Assembly: GCA_000509225.1 (NCBI GenBank)
Contig: BAOK01000001.1
Coordinates: forward strand, 496,001 to 560,000
Source of the DNA: Parvibaculaceae bacterium Mf 1.05b.01
GTDB taxonomy: Bacteria > Pseudomonadota > Alphaproteobacteria > Parvibaculales > Parvibaculaceae
Direction: 5' to 3'
DNA: 64,000 nucleotides
A program made the position numbers and the translations under genes. Below are positions 60,819-64,000 of this stretch, piece after piece (the first letter of the stretch is position 1; every line of letters begins with the position of its first letter). The notes under the pieces are model-generated. The model was given only the letters and a program-made list of their open reading frames with translations, did not search any database and was not told where the DNA came from.

Positions 60819-61682
60819 TTAGCCAAGGGGGCGGGCGACGGGCATGCCTGCCTCAACCACGTCATCCTCTGTCATTCGAAAGAAGTGGCGGTATTTCGTG
60901 AAGGGGATGCGGGGAAAGGCGTGATGCACCCCGTGATAGTTCTGCTGCACATAGGCCCAGGTGACAATCGTGTCCAGCCAGCGGGGAAAGACAATGACGC
61001 GGGTATTCTCAAAGCGGGCGCGGGCTTTGTAGGGCACGTGGACGAGATAATCGAACAAGATACCCAACGTCATCATGGCAAACGTTGCAGGCACCAGAAA
61101 TCCGAAGACGGCGAGTTTCCAGTCGACGAAGACCGCAATGAGCACGATGGCGCCAAGTGACAAGAACGTATCGCGGAGACCGATCCAATAGGCGCGGCGC
61201 ATCTGCGGCTCGTCCCAATGCCTGTAGCAATAGAAGAAGTAGCCGTTGAAGAGCGTGCCGCTGCGCAGGCAGGTCATCAGGAAATTCGAGCCGTTTACCC
61301 AATGATCCGGGTCGTGCTCCGGGTCATTCGTGTTGCGATGGTGGGTCAGGTGGATGGTTTTGTGCATCTCATAGGAATGCACAAGGAAGAAGGAGGAGAG
61401 TGTGCCGACGCCCAAGTTGATCCAGGCGAGGTCTTTCCGCATCCCCGTGATGTTCTGATGCACCGCTTCATGAAGGGCGGTGTAGCTCAGATAAACGCTC
61501 AAATAGATGATGAGCGAGACCGCCCAGAGCGGGATTGCGTTCAGCGCCCCAGCCGTCAATGTGCCGACAATAATTGCTGCACAGCCCAGTGACAGGGCGA
61601 TGGTCTGCCAGACAATGCCGTCCACCATTGCGTTGGCGTTCTGCGCCATGACCTCGCTGTGGGCTCTGTGTTCGGGAAGCAT
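60819..61682 (-). CDS. Membrane fatty acid desaturase/hydroxylase-like protein
   Basis: A 287-residue protein with four helices and three histidine boxes: ALHEAVHQN, HLTHHRNTND and NYHGVHHAFP, the non-haem di-iron ligand set of fatty acid desaturases and carotene hydroxylases. It uses oxygen and electrons from ferredoxin or cytochrome. The nearby 2Fe-2S ferredoxin (62.6 kb) could be a donor. The sulfatase gene lies 15 bp downstream on the same strand, so they may share a transcript. Confidence 0.9.
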   Translation of the reverse strand: MLPEHRAHSEVMAQNANAMVDGIVWQTIALSLGCAAIIVGTLTAGALNAIPLWAVSLIIYLSVYLSYTALHEAVHQNITGMRKDLAWINLGVGTLSSFFLVHSYEMHKTIHLTHHRNTNDPEHDPDHWVNGSNFLMTCLRSGTLFNGYFFYCYRHWDEPQMRRAYWIGLRDTFLSLGAIVLIAVFVDWKLAVFGFLVPATFAMMTLGILFDYLVHVPYKARARFENTRVIVFPRWLDTIVTWAYVQQNYHGVHHAFPRIPFTKYRHFFRMTEDDVVEAGMPVARPLG

Positions 61683-61884
61683 GGGATGCCTGCGTGGTTT
61701 TTGTTCAGGAAGCTTTGGTCACAAGTATGTCCGCTCTACGCAGCCAAATGCAAACGCGTGTCCGGATCAGCGAATTGTGATCTCTCGCCACTGGAGAAAT
61801 GGTGCCTCTCCGCCTAGCCTACACCCAAAGGCTGGCGCGTTTTAAACGTCAGGATTTTGTTATGGCTTGTTCTGGGAGGAATTT

Positions 61885-62475
61885 ATGACGCGATTGGCAC
61901 CATTGGACCGGGCAGACCTGCCGGATCTGGAAGATCATATGGCATTGGCGGAGGCCTCCATGGGGTTTTTGCCCAATTCCCTTCTCATCATGGCGCGGCG
62001 TCCGGAACTGGTGAAAGCCTTTGTGGGCATGATGGCGCAGGTCAATCTGGGTGGGGCCCTGTCGCCTGGTCTCAGGCAGATGATTGCCTATATGGCGAGC
62101 CGATCCGCCGGGTGTCTTTATTGTCAGGCACATACGCATCATGGGGCTGAGAATGCGGACGATCTGGATGCGCAGAAGCTTGCGCAGATCTGGGATTATG
62201 AGACGTCTGATCTCTTTTCTGAGGCGGAGAGGGCGGCGCTCACGGTCGCGCAATTGTCTGCTCAGGTGCCAAACGGGGTTTCTGACGCGGATTTTGCGGC
62301 CCTCAAGCCCCATTTCGATGAGGACCAGATTGTCGATATTGTCGCGGTGATATCGGCTTTTGGCTTCCTCAATCGCTGGAATGATACGCTGGCGACCCCC
62401 TTGGAGGAGGTGCCCGTGGCTCATGCGAGCGATCATTTGGCCAAATCTGGCTGGACGACAGGCAAGCACGCGTGA
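61885..62475 (+). CDS. Carboxymuconolactone decarboxylase (AhpD-like) family protein
   Basis: A 196-residue all-helical protein. SRSAGCLYCQAHTHHGA contains the CxxCxxxH active-site motif of AhpD-type peroxidases. The ATG at 61885 follows GGGAGGA. AhpD-like proteins reduce peroxides with lipoyl partners, whereas others are decarboxylases; the CXXC favours redox activity. Confidence 0.9.
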   Translation: MTRLAPLDRADLPDLEDHMALAEASMGFLPNSLLIMARRPELVKAFVGMMAQVNLGGALSPGLRQMIAYMASRSAGCLYCQAHTHHGAENADDLDAQKLAQIWDYETSDLFSEAERAALTVAQLSAQVPNGVSDADFAALKPHFDEDQIVDIVAVISAFGFLNRWNDTLATPLEEVPVAHASDHLAKSGWTTGKHA

Positions 62476-62594
62476 TATTTCCCGGCCTGCTGCTTATTCG
62501 GAGTGGCCGGTGGTGGGCTTTCAGCCAATTTGGACAATTCGCCACTTGAAAAATAATGACACAGGCGTCATTTTCTTGGCGCGGGCACGCTTAA

Positions 62595-62957
<363 letters not shown>

Positions 62958-62995
62958 GCCAAAAACACGCTTAATACGGGGGTAACCCTGTTGAG

Positions 62996-63027
62996 ACGCC
63001 TCTTTCCGCAGGAAAGGGGCGTTTTTT
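62996..63027 (+). terminator. Intrinsic terminator after the ferredoxin gene
   Basis: A 12-bp stem with one G-U pair (ACGCCTCTTTCC / GGAAAGGGGCGT), a three-base loop, then six T residues. Confidence 0.9.
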
Positions 63028-63140
63028 ATGGTTAAGCCTTGGTTTCTAAAGGGGGCATTAACCATTTCAGCGACATTCTGAGGATCAATGCTTCGGGCTT
63101 GGTCTCATGGACCTCGACCCCTCTTTGGGAGCCTCAGAAT

Positions 63141-64000
63141 ATGGCACTGACGATTGATGGAATTGGCGAGACGCGCTGTACGGATCTGCATGGCACGGGT
63201 GACGTCTATGCGCAGGCGATCCGCAACTGTGCAGCGCGGATGGAAGGGGAAAACCCGCTAGCGGCCGCTGAAGCCCTTCAGGACGAACTCTCCCGACTCG
63301 ACAAAGCCAGCAAACGCGGGGCGGTTGTTCCGCGTCACGTGCTGGTCATCGGCGGCGCAGGCTATGTGGGCTCTGTGATGGTGCGTGAGCTTTTGAAGCG
63401 CGGATACCAGACCCGGGTCCTCGACAATTTCCTCTATTCAAATTCGCTGTCTTTGGAAGGGCTTTATGACGAGCCAGGCTTCAGCCTGGTTATGGGAGAC
63501 CTGCGGGACGAGGCGGTGCTTGATCGCGCGCTGGACGGTGTCACCGATGTGGTGCTTCTCGCTTCGCTTGTTGGCGACCCGATCTCCAAGAAATTCCCCG
63601 ACCTCACACGCTCAGTCAATCAGGCCGGTTCAGAGACTGTCTTTAAAGCGCTTGAGGGGCGGGGCATTCACAAGTTTGTCTTTACGTCGACCTGCTCCAA
63701 TTACGGTATGCGGGACAGCGATGAACCAGCGGATGAAACATCCGATCTCAAACCTCTCTCCATCTATGCTGAGACCAAAGTCGGGTTCGAGCAGTTCCTG
63801 CTGGAGCAGGGCAAAAAATCGGAAACTATCCCGACGGTTCTCCGTATCTCCACAGCATTCGGGCTCAGTCATCGCATGCGGTTTGACCTGACAGTGAATG
63901 AATTTACGGCTGCTCTCGCCAAAGGCGAAGCACTGGATGTCTATGACAAGGATACGTGGCGTCCTTACTGCCATGTACGGGACATTGCCGGTGCGGTCAT
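63141..64000 (+). CDS. NAD-dependent epimerase/dehydratase, truncated by the window end
   Basis: The reading frame is open for about 286 codons and has no stop in the window. An extended SDR: after an N-terminal extension of ~65 residues comes HVLVIGGAGYVGSVMVRELLKRGYQTRVLDN (NAD motif), a LLASLVGDP segment, TSTCSNYG and the catalytic YAETK in SIYAETKVGFEQF. Sugar-nucleotide epimerases and dehydratases have this pattern. The GGGAG nine bases before ATG 63141 supports the start. The leader contains a TTAACCAT CtrA half-site near 63059. Confidence 0.88.
   Translation, partial: MALTIDGIGETRCTDLHGTGDVYAQAIRNCAARMEGENPLAAAEALQDELSRLDKASKRGAVVPRHVLVIGGAGYVGSVMVRELLKRGYQTRVLDNFLYSNSLSLEGLYDEPGFSLVMGDLRDEAVLDRALDGVTDVVLLASLVGDPISKKFPDLTRSVNQAGSETVFKALEGRGIHKFVFTSTCSNYGMRDSDEPADETSDLKPLSIYAETKVGFEQFLLEQGKKSETIPTVLRISTAFGLSHRMRFDLTVNEFTAALAKGEALDVYDKDTWRPYCHVRDIAGAV

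Noticed and set aside
60021-61160. 379-codon plus-strand reading frame
   Set aside because: It lies antisense to the sulfatase and desaturase genes, both with intact catalytic motifs, and reads as a shadow of their GC-rich codons.
62555-62572. AATGAC-ACAGGC-GTCATT hairpin after the AhpD-like gene
   Set aside because: The 6-bp stem is short and A+T-rich, with no good T-run; a terminator is not supported.

Overview
This 64 kb window is bacterial chromosomal DNA, almost certainly from an alphaproteobacterium. The inference rests on several gene types: an alphaproteobacterial-type CheZ, a DgcA-like racemase, a DUF2161 protein, a TAXI/fused TRAP transporter with a DUF3394 tail, the imelysin/di-haem/DUF1513 iron operon, a TipN-like polar coiled-coil protein, and CtrA-like TTAACC boxes. 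The many lipid, CoA and xenobiotic-type enzymes and the sulfatase suggest a free-living, probably marine, heterotroph. Coding density is high, and many genes are coupled by 1-4 nt overlaps. I see no rRNA, tRNA, CRISPR array, insertion sequence, phage gene or replication origin.

Layout. 0-5.4 kb: the tail of a methyltransferase, an NmrA-type reductase, a soluble double-PAS chemoreceptor, then a XRE regulator/GNAT pair and a small membrane ORF/secreted Cache protein pair, each pair overlapping tail to tail. 5.6-10.6 kb: a secreted DUF3604 (PHP-like) protein with inverted repeats upstream, a methyltransferase, a saccharopine-dehydrogenase-like reductase and a PPOX flavoprotein. 10.6-15.6 kb: a four-gene minus-strand operon (imelysin, di-haem cytochrome, second imelysin, Tat-exported DUF1513) probably for iron handling at the cell envelope. 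15.8-24.7 kb: a drug exporter, DUF2161, DUF1295, an amidohydrolase, an enoyl-CoA hydratase-like protein, a histidine phosphatase, CheZ, and an SDR coupled to a KDPGal-type aldolase. 24.8-28.5 kb: a glycosyltransferase / methyltransferase / alpha-toroid operon facing another methyltransferase.

28.8-37.4 kb: NTF2-like, ABA4-like, epoxide hydrolase-like and FAD oxidoreductase genes behind a strong palindrome; DUF423; a tightly coupled three-gene cassette (lipocalin-like candidate, APH-family kinase, unknown helical protein); PPK2; a quinone reductase. 37.4-41.7 kb: an RND efflux pair. 41.8-45 kb: DgcA and a CHASE2-cyclase protein with a degenerate active site. 45.3-48.9 kb: a TAXI-TRAP transporter. 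49.6-53.2 kb: a complete Mla-type lipid transport operon (MlaE, MlaF, MlaD, auxiliary lipoprotein). 53.2-57.7 kb: the TipN-like protein, a small conserved protein, an Hpt protein preceded by a CtrA-like site, and an L-2-hydroxyglutarate oxidase-like enzyme. 57.9-64 kb: an AT-richer lipoprotein hydrolase, a sulfatase, a membrane desaturase, an AhpD-like protein, a 2Fe-2S ferredoxin and an epimerase that runs off the end.

The strongest leads for undescribed biology are the pseudo-cyclase, the three-gene kinase cassette, the glycosyltransferase/toroid cluster, the TipN-like protein and several sharp operator-like palindromes. Start sites were chosen from ribosome-binding sites and family length. 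All functions are inferred from sequence alone.
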